Below, in pieces: positions 20,865 to 33,899 of a stretch of 64,000 nucleotides of DNA. The notes below the pieces were generated by a model. It made no database searches. It was not told the DNA's origin and saw only the letters and a list, made by a program, of their open reading frames with translations. Both the position numbers and the translations under genes were made by a program. This DNA comes from Nicotiana tabacum (taxonomy: Eukaryota > Streptophyta > Magnoliopsida > Solanales > Solanaceae). Position 1 is the first letter of the stretch, and every line of letters starts with the position of its first letter. The stretch lies in the NCBI RefSeq assembly GCF_000715075.1, contig NC_134082.1, positions 107,548,399-107,612,398 of the forward strand. The letters run 5' to 3'.

Positions 20865-22882
20865 CCAACAACCAACCTCTTTATCTAGTCGTGTGCATCG
20901 CCAACTGGGTCGAGCAGATTCTCCCTCATGCCGTAGGGATTCACGTTTGCCGAGCTTCTTTAAGAAGTTTAGACCGGCTCTCCCTTTAGCAGGTAACTTC
21001 TCTTTCCTGCCCGTGGTCGTTGAATATTTTTGTTGTATATCAGCTCACTCTACTAACTTCTATATCTTTTCCTTTACCAGGTAGGGGGTCTTCTCGAAGG
21101 AGACAGGTGCATATGCCCTCTTTTCGGAGGAGGACTGCTACGCCTTCAGTTTCTGCCCCAATCGTGGCTGCTGGGCCTACTATACCTGCCCCGTCCTGGT
21201 TGTTGCGACTTCTAGTTCCATGTCTATCCCTTCTACTGCTCCCAGACCCCAACTCTTCTCGCTGGTTGATAAGGACGATGACATCTCCCCTGGTGATAGG
21301 GATCTAAAGCCTCGTAAGAGGAGAGCCGTAGACACCGCGCGGGGAGGGGGGATACCGATAGCCGTTGGCTCAATGGAGGAAAACTTTATTCTTTGAGATA
21401 TTGTGGTGATACATAATGGAGAAAGTACTGGGGTGAACTTTGAGGCCCCACAACTGGAACAGGCGAATGTGGACATGCTGGTGCGTCCCGAGAGGTAAAC
21501 GATCGAGGATGGGGCACTTAATGGCGTCTCTGCACTTCCGAGGCAAGATGAGGCTTCATCTTCTCGAGCGGCAGTAGATGTTTCTTTGACCGATGGTGGT
21601 AGGGGGAAAGCTGTCACCGAGGATGGAGATTATTCAGGCTGTGACATCGATCTAGACGATGTGAAGATGATCCATGAGGGGCTCACTGAACTCGAGGTGA
21701 GACTAGAAGGAGGTTCTAGATCCATCACGATCCTAATAGATCATGATTTGCTTGTCGACCGAAGAGGTAGTCCCTTCGCTTGGTCATCTCTGTTCCCATG
21801 TCGAGGTTGAGACCCTCAAGAAGATAACCGACAACACTCTGTCGAAGAGTATCATCGTCCTTGCCCTCAGGGTACGTATGACTACACCTGCCCCTTTCCT
21901 TATGCCTTTGCTTGTTTTTAAGTTCTAAAAATTTTTATTCGATCTGTACTCGCTCATTCTGGAGATCGAGAGTGCTCAGAGAGAGAAAAGGCGCAAAGAG
22001 ATTTTTTTGAAGTTGAAAGGATAGCATACCGAGTACAACGGGAAATACCGGGATCTCCAAAGTCGACTTCATGAGGGCGGCGATGTGCAGTCCCCAAGGG
22101 AAGACTTGAAGAAGAGGGACGAAGAGCTGATAGAGGTTGTAGAAAAAGTGTAGCATCCTCGAGGGGACGTTGGGGAACAAAGAAGAGGAGCTTGAGCTGA
22201 GTAAGGGCGTGGAAGCCCAATGTAGCAACCTTCAAGCTCGGGTGGTCCAACTGCAAGTTCATCTTGAAGAGTGCCAGTTCCAGGTGAAGGCTCTCAAGGG
22301 TTAGATTGCCAAGAAGCAGGAGGATCTTGAAAAGGCGGAGTCTTTTTGGTTGGATGCTTAGAGGAAGAGTTGGCGAACAAGACTCTCCGCGCTGAGCGGG
22401 AGAATGATCAGTCGACGATGAGGGACAAGGAGGACCAACTTGAGGAGAGGAGAGGGGAGCTGGACAGGGAAAACTCCGAGCTATATGATCGAGTTGCTGC
22501 TCTGGAGGCCGAAAAAACCCAACTGCTCGTGTGACCATCTTTGTCTAATGCTTCTAAATTCCCCAACGTCCATCGGGAGTTGTACAAAGAATGGATTCAT
22601 GCTGAATCCTGACTGGATGTGTTCCACGAATTATATGCAATGGGCTCCACTTCTCAGGCAGCTCTTGAGGATGCTCAGGTCAAAGCTCACGAGGCTTGGC
22701 TTGCATATAGCTATGTTCCTGCTATGCCTCGGTCTGGTGATGAGGATGAGGAGGAGTATGTAGATCGGCTTGAGGAGGATGCTTGGTATGATTCCATGTA
22801 TCCTCAGGGTGAGGGTGGGGAAGATGCTGAAGGCTGGGATGATGGTGGTGCTGACGGTCAGAGTGACATTGTTGAAGGCTGA
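20865..22882 (+). pseudogene. Antisense accessory ORF of the Tat/Retand-like element, spliced, broken
   Basis: Exon-like blocks on the plus strand show canonical borders: intron 20782-20864 (GTAAGT to CCTTGCAG), exon 20865-20992, intron 20993-21080 (GTAACT to TTACCAG), exon 21081-21871, then donor GTACGT at 21872. The encoded text has a basic patch (SSRRRQVHM near 21085), an acidic middle (DCDIDLDDV near 21640), a Lys/Glu-rich coiled coil (about 21960-22530) and a very acidic tail ending IVEG at 22882. Stops and frame changes at about 21394, 21496, 22024, 22153 and 22302 break it. Function is unknown in the whole family; I see no enzyme motif. Confidence 0.65.
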
Positions 22883-23149
22883 GTGGCAAGGGTGTTGAGG
22901 TTCATAATGGTGATGGCCAGTAGTTTTATTTTAACTTTTCTGTGTATTTTTGTTGGTGCCTTTGGGCGTCTTTGTAAAGCAACTCTTTATATATAAATAT
23001 CAAAGTTGTTCCTTCTACCCTTTTTAGTCCTGCTGTTTGTTTCTGTACTCGTATATTTTTGCTTTTATCGTTTGTATGTTTTGCTTTTGTTCTTTTTATT
23101 ATCGTCACCTTCTGGATGATCATAGCCTATTGAGCCAAATAGCCGTGGA

Positions 23150-23476
23150 TCATATTGGCCCTCATATAAGTTAAGTATATCTCTTAGGCGCGATGTGGCT
23201 GTGGGCCAATAAGTCTTGTTCGAATTTGGTCGAATAAGTCGTGATTGAGGACTGGTAAGTGTTTGTTCGAGCTTAGTCGAACTTAACTTTTCATTAAGTC
23301 GTGGCCGAGGGCCTATAGATGTTATTCGAACTTGGTCGAAAAAGTCATGGCCTTGGGATGATAGGTATTTGTTCGAGTATAGTCGAATTTACCCTTTTGT
23401 TAAGTTGCGGCCGAGGGCTAGTAGGTGTTGTTCGAGCTTGGTCAAACTTAACTCTTCGTTAAGTTAGTTCGAGCTT
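23150..23476 (-). repeat. Short tandem array of the Tat/Retand-like element, part 1
   Basis: Units of roughly 50-65 bp contain GTTCGAGCTTGGTCGAACTT, TTAAGT and GGCCGAGGGC (for example at 23307 and 23413). The array stops abruptly after TTCGAGCTT at 23476. Confidence 0.75.
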
Positions 23477-25247
23477 CGTTAATACCCAATTTTTCCCATA
23501 ATATTTTCAAAACTATGCTTTGGCATCAACTAGTATTTCTTCATACAATATTTGCATCTTTAAAACATTTTAATTAATTTATCCCACCATTTGTTTTTAT
23601 AGAACAATCACTGATTGCACCACAAAATAGTTTTATAATAAATTTTATGGCTTAATTTTATCATTTTGCATTTTGGATTAAGTTTCAATTATTGCAAAAG
23701 TAGCCACATTTGTATTTTAGGATGCAGTTGCAATTACTTTGCAATTAATGCCTATACATGCATTATTGCATTATTTTTTATCGGAAAATAGCCTTTTATA
23801 TTTTTAAAATATTAAGTGATTACTTTAAAACATTTCTATACATGAAAGTCATTTTTTCTAATTTATTAACCATTTTTTAAAAATTATTTTAGCAATTAAT
23901 TAACAAATAGCCCCTTTTTCATTTGAAACCAACCCAATTAACTAGCCTAATTTTAACCCAACATATACCCAGCCCAAACCCAGCATCTACGTGATCCACT
24001 TCTTGCCAAATCCTGGCCGTTGATCATTTTGATCAACAGTCCAGAATCCCCCTTCCTAAAATAAGCCAACCTATACCCCCCAAACCCTAATCATTCTAAC
24101 ACCCTCCCCGCCGTCACCTAATCCCCTCTTCTCTCAAATGCTCTCAAGTCTAAACCCTAATCCACCCTCGCCGGAACTCATCTATGACCATTCATGGTGG
24201 TTTCTCACCACCCCAGGCCTCTAACGGGTTCTACTATGCTAGTATCATCATCTCTAGGGTTCTCAAGGGACCAGAGTTAGTCTACTTACACCTTTGGTCT
24301 TTGCTCACCTGTTTCAGGCTGTTCCGGTTCGATTTGAGTAATATCTTCCTATGTCTATGGATTTCTAAGCATGTTTCTTCACCTCTGTGTTGTTCTTCTT
24401 GAAACCCTAATTTTTACCCTTTGAACTTCTCAGATCTGTATAAGATCTGAGATGGATCAAGCCTATTTCATATGAGTTTTACAAGAACCTTATGATTTTC
24501 GAATGGTTTTTCCATTCTTTCTAAACTAGGGTTTTCCGAAAATTTCTTTCTCCAAAACGTTTGATAATTTTGAGTGTTTAATCTTCTATTTCTTATGTGT
24601 TTTAACCGATTTCGTAAGGTTTGCTTTAACCCCAACTCGTTTATGCTAAAAACCCTAAATTTTTCGATATTTTGTTTGGATTCTGAGTTTGTCCGGTTTA
24701 CTTTTGTACTGGCTTTGTCCTATGCTTTGGTTCATGTGATTGTTCTTTAGCCTAATTTGATGTCTTGTGATTTTATCCTAATGCGCCTCTAATAAGGTTC
24801 TTTGTTCGACTTTTTACTGATTCTATGTGTCTATATTCATTTTTTGCCTATTCATGGTAAACCTATATTTTCACCCTTTAATCAGTATTGATTTGAATTC
24901 CTGATTTATCAATCTGTTTCCTGACTATTCCTTTCTTGCCTTATTTGAAAATTGTCTGCGATACTTGCTGACTCTTTGCATGATTCTTTCCTTAATTAAA
25001 TCCTTGACTCTATATTCTGAAGTTCTTTGTTTTAATTTGAACTCTTTTCCTTAATAAGATCTCTGATTCTTACTTCTTTACTCGGTCTGATTGAACCTGT
25101 TGCCTTAATTAGTTCCTGTCATTACCGTTGGTTGATTTTCCTTAATTAAGGGAGAAAACTATGTTGAATCTTCGTGTAATTGATTCTGAAATTCCTTGGT
25201 TACTGATTGTTGATTGCTTTACCTTATTTGCTCTACTCTTGAGCTAC

Positions 25248-25255
25248 TATATAAA
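25248..25255 (+). promoter_or_regulatory. TATA box within the solo LTR
   Basis: TATATAAA is followed within 40 bases by a C/A-rich likely start region (ACACGAACACTAG). It is consistent with an LTR promoter. Confidence 0.5.
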
Positions 25256-26597
25256 CTCCCTTTATTTTAACCTCTAGACACGAACACTAGTTCATCTACA
25301 CTCTCAAAATCTCTCTATTCTCTTCAGTTACTTGTAATTCTCACTAATCCAGCCGGTTGTAAGCCAAGGTTGGCTATTTGCACCATCTCTGCTCTATACT
25401 CTGTATTCTCTCCTTAACTAGTATGTTCTGATTCAATTCACATTCCAAAACTATGTGTTTTCTTTGTTGCTGTAGTTCATTAGTTGTGATTTCCAGTTCT
25501 ACTTGCTATTCTACTGTCATATGCTCAATGTGTAACTAGCATGATTAGATTACACTGCCTAATTATTGTATTACTCAGCATGTTTAAGTTTGTTCTGTTA
25601 AAAGCTATAACTAGTATACTGTTTAGCATGTCCAATCCTACTTTTGATAATTGCATGAATCCTATTTGTTCACTAGTATGTCCAAGCTGCATTGTTTGTT
25701 TACTGTCTCACCCAACATGAACAAATTCTGCTTGTTCTATATGTGATTAATATTTCTAAAAAAAAAACTTTGAATGCTTCATGAAGTGCTTGTCTAGTTT
25801 GTTCACCTAAGTCTTACCTACTCTACTTTACTAATGAGATCCTGTTAAGACATCTAGCCCTTTCAAAGATACTCTAGTTGTATGTATTGGTCCTGTCTAA
25901 GACCTATGTGTTCTCAACATATTTTTGTAACTAACTTGTCAATTCCATAACGTCTTGAGGAATCTGTGTATTTGTTTACTATCACTAAGGTGTATTCTAG
26001 GTGTTCTCTACCCTTTTCTCCTTGTGTGGAGTCTGTTTGCCAAAGTGTTTTCTGAAGCTGTTCTGGACTGGTTTTCTGATTTCAAGATGTTCTTTTCATG
26101 CTTTTCCAACTACTATTTTACTCAAACTAGTACTGGTTTTCAAAAATCTTCTCACCCCTAAGACCCTTCTCTACATTATTAAATCATGCACTCCCATTTA
26201 CTCTTAGTTCATTAAGTCCTGCCCCACTAGTATGTGTACTGCTTGGAGATCCCTGAGGTCTCCTTGAACTCTGATATATCAGGGCTGGCACTTCCTCACT
26301 GCGCACAAATCAGTCCTTATTTGAGAAAGGTCAGGGTGTGAGCATTGTCTGGGATCCTTGAGGTCCTTAGGGAACTCTGACACACCTAGACATGAAATTG
26401 GCTATGGAACTTTGAGCACTTGAGACTACTGAAGGCTTGGAAATTACTTTGGACCTACTTCGGGCTCCCTGTAGTTTAATGTATATTTATAATTATGTAA
26501 TTCGTTCAATTCTTGGTTTGTAATAATTAATTGTAAACAAATATTGGGGTGACTAGTGAAAAAGGAGGGTAGTTTTATATTGTGGGTAAAGTTGGAT

Positions 26598-27110
26598 AGA
26601 TAACATGCCTATAGGGCTTAATTACATGTGTTGTGTTAGACAATATGCCTATAGGATTTCTTGGTAGAAATGAATTCTACCTGCTCCATTTCATATAATT
26701 AGATATCATGCCTATAGGGTGTAAAGTCACTGAGGTTCAGTTTCCATTATAGCATGTATTCAAATTCATCTACTTAGAGATCATGCATATAGGATCTAAA
26801 ATCAGCTTTAATAGAAATCATGCATATAGGGATTTCGCTTTGGTCAAATAAATTCTGCTTGCTTTACCTTATGTTTAATTAGAAATCATGCCTTTAGGAT
26901 CTAAAACCAGTTTAGTTAGACCTAAAATCAGTTTAACTTTAACTCATGTTTGTAGATTCTGAATCGATTTAATTAACTAACCTACTCATCTCTTCCACAA
27001 TGCATTAATTAACATCACTAGAAATCATGCCTATAGGATCCAAATGACCCGTTTAAAATTGTTTACTATTTTACTGCATTCCTGATCAATGATTAGATAC
27101 CATGCTCATA
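26598..27110 (+). repeat. Dispersed repeats with palindromic core CCTATAGG
   Basis: Eight variants of AGAAATCATGCCTATAGGAT lie near 26598, 26638, 26700, 26777, 26812, 26881, 27021 and 27093, spaced 35-140 bp apart. The core CCTATAGG is its own reverse complement. Confidence 0.7.
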
Positions 27111-28427
27111 GATCATTGCTATTATACGCCTAGGCAAGTGTCACGCCGTAAAACTATGTGACGGGCACCCGGTATTTTACCCGACCCGAGTGAACCATCC
27201 TATAGATTAATACACATCTATATGCTTAATAGGAGGATGTGAAAGGCTCTTCAATTTCAATCATTTTAAGATATACGCAAAACATGAATAATGTCTTTAA
27301 GTAAATATTTTCCTTTGAAGGCAAAGCTTCATAAAGATAAAAGAAAATTTCGTTCATGCACACCATGTAAGTAACCATAAGATTACAACCCAAAATGAAT
27401 ATATTGTTGTCTATGGAATCTCAATAACACGAAATGGAATAGTCAGCCAAGGCATAACCCGGTGGCTTAAAAGGATTTAATATAATAAAGTCCTCCACAA
27501 ATACAAGCGTGGAGTCTCACCAAAGAACGTTAACGGGAAATGTAGAGCTGCCCTATCCACACGGTCCAAGTTGCTCAGGTCTAGTCCCTGAAAATAAAAA
27601 ATATAAATTTGGCTGAAAGGCCTAAGTTACACATGCCTAGTACGAATCATGAATCATTCCCCAAAAAGAAAATAGGACGATGTTCAAGAAGACATAAGAT
27701 ATGCAATAATAATTGATATCAAGAAAGAAGTATTCATATCAATTAACAATTTAAAAAGTACAACACAATAATATGGTAAAACATATTTCAAAGTCTTCCT
27801 TTATCATTGATCTTTGCAAAATCATGTTAGAATTTTTATTTACCGGGAGCATTATACCATCATCAACACGAAAGAAGGTCAACTAGGTTATGTACCTAGC
27901 GGCAAGTATCATATACTCTACTTGCTCAGGTCATCTCATCGTTGTGCCGCACGAATCGACTCAGCCATGCTAATAAAGTAGCACTCCCTAATGGGAAGTA
28001 CTCTGCCGTAGTCCCCAACCATAAGGTAGGTTCTACGCCTACACCGGCACGTGTAGTTTTCATGACCTAATGAGGAAAAATGTCCAAGGTCAATCTCGAT
28101 GAATTTAAGTAACTCCCAAAACCTTTACATTTATCAATGATGATATTTATAGCCAAATCAACTATTTGAGAATAACTATATCCAAGATATTTTACAACTA
28201 ATGTATTTTCATTTCAAAATACTACAAGTGCTATTCCTTATTTATTTAGTTTTTTTCTTTAATTAAGATACAACATTTTAGGAAAATAATATTAATATCA
28301 CTTAAATCTTTTATGATGCAAGAATGGTAAAGTCTCATCTCACTCATTCCCACAAGCTAGGACTCGCATTTTGAAACTCAGTTTAATCGTGTTTCGATAT
28401 GAGTTTTGGAGAAAAATTCTGAGGGTA

Positions 28428-29661
28428 GTAAGTTTCAACGTACCTTAAATTGCTTCCAACCTTATCACAAATGATCCAATAACGCCAATGAGTCACGATC
28501 TACATATACGAACTCACATAATTCAAGAACGAATCACAACGATACCTACTAAACCAACTAAGTGTCTAACACTTAAATCTAATCTTGTAAGTTTAACAAA
28601 AATCCTCATTTGATTATTTGAATGACAATCCATGAATTTTAACTCCAACTTATTCATTAAACTTGTTATGAAATCTAGTCATTCCACTATAAACTCAAAA
28701 TAACATCATTCAAACAACACCATCACTATTCATCATTCTTACCAACCAACTTTTCAATTTCAAGACTAGCTTCTAGAGTTTTATGAATAGATATTTAAAT
28801 ACAAATCTAACTTTATAAATATACTCTACTATGCTCGTGGAGTATAGTACATAAGATTGGAGTGAAGGAATTACCTCTTTGTCAATCCCTAAAAGTTTCA
28901 AGATTTGAGTTTCTTGAAATGTCCTTGAGATTATCTTCAAAAATCTATGAATCCCACGATATTGGAAGGTTAATAGATGTAATAAATGAATCAAATTTAT
29001 CAAAGAAAGGCATTTAATTCTTACCTTGAAGATGTATTAATGGTAAATAGCTGCTCCTTCTCTCTAATCCCCAAGACCAAGTCAAATAATCTCTCTCTTT
29101 ACAAAATGCCTACAAAAACTTCAACTGTGGATTCTAAATTTTGGGTGTTGAGTTGCACGCCTTCACTGAATTCTAATTTATTCCATCACAGAAGCAACAT
29201 TTTGGTCTTCAACTTTAATCATTCTATTTCCCACTTGCTTTTGTCTTTCATAATTACTTCCATTATTTTCTTATCCTTGTTATTTAATTAATTTCATTGT
29301 CCCCCACTTGTCACTTTGTTGGCCAACCACTTTTCCTAGTTTTCTAAATCCTTTCTCGTTGCCATCTGAAGACTAGGATTTTAAATCCTTGTTTTCCTTA
29401 TTAAATTCCAACTCTTCAAGTTGGTTACATACCATTGAATTCTCAAAATTTCAGCACTTATGAATAGAAACTTGAAATGCTCCAAATGCATTTGATGACC
29501 TTGTAACATCCACTAATTCAATGATTAACTATCGATATTGTCCCTAAGCATTCCAATAACTTTGTTTCACTCGAATAATCATGTAGCTCAGATTTAATTA
29601 CATTGCATTTAAAAGCTCAAAATTAGTAGGAGTTAACTAAAAGAATTTATGGAACTTTACA
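28428..29661 (+). repeat. Direct repeat copy 1 (3' half of left LTR-like unit)
   Basis: It is nearly identical to 30054-31286, with scattered substitutions and 1-bp indels. The 101-codon ORF seen in both copies (28986 and 30611) is most likely chance conservation by recent duplication. Confidence 0.85.
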
Positions 29662-30053
29662 TTCTCCCCCACTTAGAAACATTTATCCTCGAATGTAAAT
29701 TTCTTGTCGTGTTAAAGTCAATCTCCGAGTCTTTTGCTTACTTATTAACTCTTTAAGGCTTCGAAATTTGACTAACTCTCCAAAAAAATTTAAAAAGTTT
29801 CAGCAGAGTTTCCTTCGTTAATAGGCTTATCCCAAAATTCCAACTTCACAATGAGTTATAAGAATACAATATAAAAGGCCATACATGGCTCAACTCAACA
29901 CAACTACCTTAATGAATGTATCCGCGATTTCATATATCTACGGACATCAGTACTTAGCCTCTCCCAACATCACAATAATTAAATTTATCAACATAAGACA
30001 AGTCTAACAGCCATGTGCAATAGATAAATCAATCAATCACTTGCCCCATGGAA

Positions 30054-31286
30054 GTAAGTTCAACGTACCTTAAATTGCTTCCAACCTTATCACAAATGAT
30101 CCAATAACGCCAATGAGTCACGATCTACATATACGAACTCACATAATTCAAGAACGAATCACAACGATGCCTACTAAACCAACTAAGTGTCTAACACTTA
30201 AATCTAATCTTGTAAGTTTAACAAAAATCCTCATTTGATTATTTGAATGACAATCCTTGAATTTTAACTCCAACTTATTCATTAAACTTGTTATGAAATC
30301 TAGTCATTCCACTATAAACTCAAAATAACATCGTTCAAACAACACCCATCACTATTCATCATTCTTACCAACCAACTTTTCAATTTCAAGACTAGCTTCT
30401 AGGGTTTATTAATAGATGTTTAAATATAAATCTAACATCATAAATATACTCTACTACGCCCGTGGAGTATGGTACATAAGATTGGAGTGAAGAAATTACA
30501 TCTTTGTCAAACCCTAAAAGTTTCAAGATTTGAGTTTCTTGAAATGTCCTTGAGATTATCTTCAAAAATCTATGAATCCCACGATGTTGGAGGATTAAGA
30601 GATGTAATAAATGAATCAAATTTATCAAGGAAAGGCATTTAATTCTTACCTTGAAGATGTATTAATGACAAATAGCTGCTCCTTCTCTCTAATCCCCAAG
30701 ACCAAGTCAAATAATCTCTTCCTTTACAAAATGCCTACAAAAACTTCAGTTATGGATTCTAAATTTCGGGTGATGAGTTGCACGCCTTCACTGGGTTCTA
30801 ATTTATTCCATCACAGAAGCAACATTTTGGTCTTCAACTTTAATCATTCTATTTTCCACTTGCTTTTGTCTTTCATAATTACTTCCATTATTTCCTTATC
30901 CTTGTTATTTAATTAATTCTATTGTCCCCCACTTGTCTCTTTGTTGGCCAACCACTTTTCCTAGTTTTCTAAATCCTTTCTCGTTGCCATCTGAAGACTA
31001 GGATTTTAAATCCTTGTTTTCCTTATTAAATTTCAACTCTTTAAGTTGGTTACATACTATTGAATTCTCAAAATTTCAGCACTTATGAATAGAAACTTGA
31101 AATGCTCCAAATGCATTTGATGACCTTGTAACATCCACTAATTCAATGATTAACTATAGATATTGTCCCTAAGCATTCCAATAACTTTGTTCCACTCGAA
31201 TAATCATGTAGCTCAGATTTAATTACATTGTATTCTCAAGCTCAAAATTAGTAGGAGTTAACTAAAAGAATTTACGGGGCTTTACA
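30054..31286 (+). repeat. Direct repeat copy 2 (truncated right LTR-like unit)
   Basis: It begins GTAAGTTCAACG and matches 28428 onward to the CTTTACA end. Its end abuts the GCAAG duplication. Confidence 0.85.
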
Positions 31287-32304
31287 GCAAGCTTGTAGGG
31301 CGACTAAAATTCTGCAAACTATAAAACTACGCCTTGTTATTCGAGACTGCTCATATTTAACAGGTTTAAAAAATCAATAGGCAAATGGATTAAGTTCTTT
31401 TACACTTTGGTCTTAACTCAATATTGCATATTCTCTGCTCACCTATATATCCTGTTCTAGAGTTCCTCTTAAATATCTGAAAACTGTTGTTTGAGACGTG
31501 CACTTACTTGTTCTGTTTGTGGAGGTAAAATGTGAGCCTTTACTTGTTCCCTCTTTAATGCAGTCCTAATTGTTTTAGTTGATGCCTAAATTTTTTTCCT
31601 TTAAGTACCTTAGGATGGTCTAGAACTACCTAAATTAGAGGTCCTAAATACCTTCAGGGCCACAAGGAAGGGACGGGTAATGCATGCATAAGATATCTTT
31701 CAAGGCTGCTAGAACGCTTTAGGCTATGACCAAGGGGAGGGAATTGGGTAATAATGATATGATGACTATGCGCTAATGTCACGTGTAGCCTCTCACTGAG
31801 GAGTGATTACCGGATATTGTGTGGGTATGATCCTGTAGGCTAACCAACCTAGGACCCCACTTTCCCAACTTCCGTTGTTTAAATGAATTTACTTTTCTTT
31901 ACATATGTGCAAATTGTTCAAACCTTTTCCCTTGTTTTCATTACTTGAATCATACATGTACTTAGAATGTCAAAACATGCCTTTATTTGAGAGTATGTGT
32001 TAAAACTATTTATTTGTTAAAATGACTAATTCACATAGTTTAAGTTCGGCTGGGACCCACCGTTGTAGACCGCGAGGGGTGCCTAACACCTTCCCCTCAA
32101 GGTTATTTCGAGCCCTTACCCTAATCTCTGGTAATGCAAACTAGTTCATGAGTTAATTGCTCTAGGTGCCCTAACACACCATAATCCGTTAGGTGGCGAC
32201 TCTCCAAATACCCAAATTCCCAAAGGAAACGAGTTATTTCCCCCATGAATGTTGAAACCCAGACTTCCCCGTCAAAAAGCGAAAAAAGGGGGCGCGACAA
32301 GCTT

Positions 32305-32505
32305 GGTCGAACTTAAACCTTTGTTAATTTATGGCTGAGGGCCGGTAGGTGTTGTTTGAGCTTAGTTGAACTTAACCTTTCATTAAGTTATGGTCGAGGG
32401 CATGTTGGTGTTGTTCGAACTTAACCCTTCATTAAGTTGCGGCTGAGGGCTAGTAGGTGCTGTTCGAGCTTGGTCGAACTTAACCTTTCGTTAGAGTAGT
32501 TGTGA
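32305..32505 (-). repeat. Short tandem array of the Tat/Retand-like element, part 2
   Basis: This continues the array cut at 23476: GAGGGC positions are 32338, 32396 and 32445. It lies just past the integrase end on the minus strand. Confidence 0.75.
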
Positions 32506-32769
32506 TAAGTGTGAATTTCTATTACTTTAATGTCGTTGCTCTGATTACATAATTGGAGAAAGTTAGACATTTTGGGGGTTGGCTGGCATTCCAGTCCAGT
32601 CTCAATATACCTAGTCCCTTCATTGCTTGACTTGGAGAACCTTGAGGAGTTGGACATTGAAAAAGAAATCAGTCCTTTCTTCATATACTTCGACTCGAAA
32701 TGTCCTTCACGTTGCCTCGTTTTAAACCACCTTGAGAAAACCCTAATAGGACAAAACTCAATGAGGAAA

Positions 32770-33870
32770 AAAGAGTACGACTTGGGGTGGGGGCACTTCT
32801 TATTTTCTAGAATATATTCCTATTGTTTGGTAGTTGTTTTCCTTCCATTATCTCTAGTTGGAATGAACCCTTGTTTTCTTTGCCTACAATTTTGTACGGT
32901 CCTTTCCAGTTGGTTCCCAATTTGCCTTATCGTGGATCTATGCTTGCTTAGGTTTTGTCTTTGAGTACATAGTCCCCGACTTTGAGAGGTCGGACCTTTG
33001 CCTCTTTGTTGTAGTAATGTTTTGCCTGGTATTTTTTGGCGACCATCCTTATCTATGCCATATCACTGCGTTCGTCGATCTCATCGAGTTCTATCCTCCT
33101 ACATTCGTCGTTGTCGGTGCCGCTTTTATGGGAGTACCTCAGGCTAGGCTCTCCGACCTCAACCAGAATAACTGCTTCTATTCCGTAGACCAGTGAATAG
33201 CACGTCTCTCTTGTGCTCATCTTCGGTATGGCCCTATGCGCCCATAATACTCCCAGGAGTATTTTTGGCCACAATCCCTTGGCTTTTTCAAGTTTCTTCT
33301 TTATTATGTTTAATATAGACTTATTGGAAGATTCTGCTTGGCCGTTGCCTACTGGGTGATGAGGAGTTGAAAGTATCCTCTTAATGTGCCATTTCTCGAA
33401 AAATTCAATGGTTTGCTTTCCTTTGAATTGGGCCCGTTGTTGCAATATTTTTTTTGGGTAGGCCGAGTTGGCATATGATGTTTTTCCATATAAAGGCGAT
33501 TACCTATTATTCACGCACTTGGGCGAACGCTCCTGCTTCCACCCATTTAGAGAAATAGTTAGTTAAAATTAAAAGAAATTGTACATTACCTCACCCCAGT
33601 GGGATGTCCATTCCCCATTTGATAAATGGCCACGGAGAGGTGACCGAATGAAGGTGTTCGCCTGCTCTGTGGATTATTGGGGTGTATTTTGATATTGCTC
33701 ACATTTTTTCACAAATTCTGAGGCATCTTTCTTCATGGTGGGCTAGTAGTACCCGGCCCATATGAGTCACCTGATGAGTGGTCGATAACCGAAATGGGCA
33801 CTGCAGTGGCCTTCATGGACTTCCTCGAGAATTTGATGTGTTTGATTCGAACCTAAGCACTTTGCTAGAG
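32770..33870 (-). pseudogene. Integrase of Tat/Retand-like element, broken
   Basis: On the minus strand the core starts near 33640 with WPFIKWGMDI (first catalytic Asp). The second Asp motif near 33440 reads CNNG, Asp to Asn, with a base missing after it. The Glu motif GNGQAESSNK is intact in the open stretch 33445-33053. The C-terminal domain continues with stops to about 32770. No chromodomain is seen. The catalytic triad is therefore lost. It lies directly downstream of the archaeal-type RNase H. Confidence 0.82.
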
Positions 33871-33899
33871 GGCCACCATATGTTCTCTTGTATAAGTCA

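Larger units (their letters stand above)
27139..31286 (+). mobile_element. LTR-type element with truncated second LTR, nested in the solo LTR
   Basis: The flanks are GCAAG (27134-27138 and 31287-31291). The left unit begins TGTCACGCC and ends CTTTACA at 29661 (2523 bp, TG to CA). 392 bp follow, starting TTCTCCCCCACTTAG, and then the last 1233 bp of the unit again (30054-31286, ending CTTTACA). No coding sequence remains. The start resembles the element beginning at 63490. An internal deletion that removed the body and the first half of the right LTR explains the layout. Confidence 0.75.
23477..32299 (+). mobile_element. Solo LTR of a large LTR retrotransposon, carrying a nested insertion
   Basis: The flanks are AGCTT (23472-23476 and 32300-32304); joining them restores the array unit TTCGAGCTTGGTCGAACTT. 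The right end is GGGGGCGCGACA, like other Tat LTR ends; the left end reads CGTTAATACCC where TG is expected. The interior has no coding, primer or purine-tract sequence, but has a promoter-like TATATAAA at 25248. After removing the nested element (27139-31291) the length is about 4.7 kb. It is best read as an LTR left by recombination between two LTRs. Confidence 0.75.

Noticed and set aside
21954..22538. 194-codon minus-strand ORF
   Set aside because: It lies opposite the coiled-coil of the accessory ORF, which has better coding character and splice sites.
28986..29291. 101-codon ORF, repeated at 30611-30916
   Set aside because: Both copies lie in the duplicated LTR-like unit; conservation follows from recent duplication, and the text is AT-rich with no domain.
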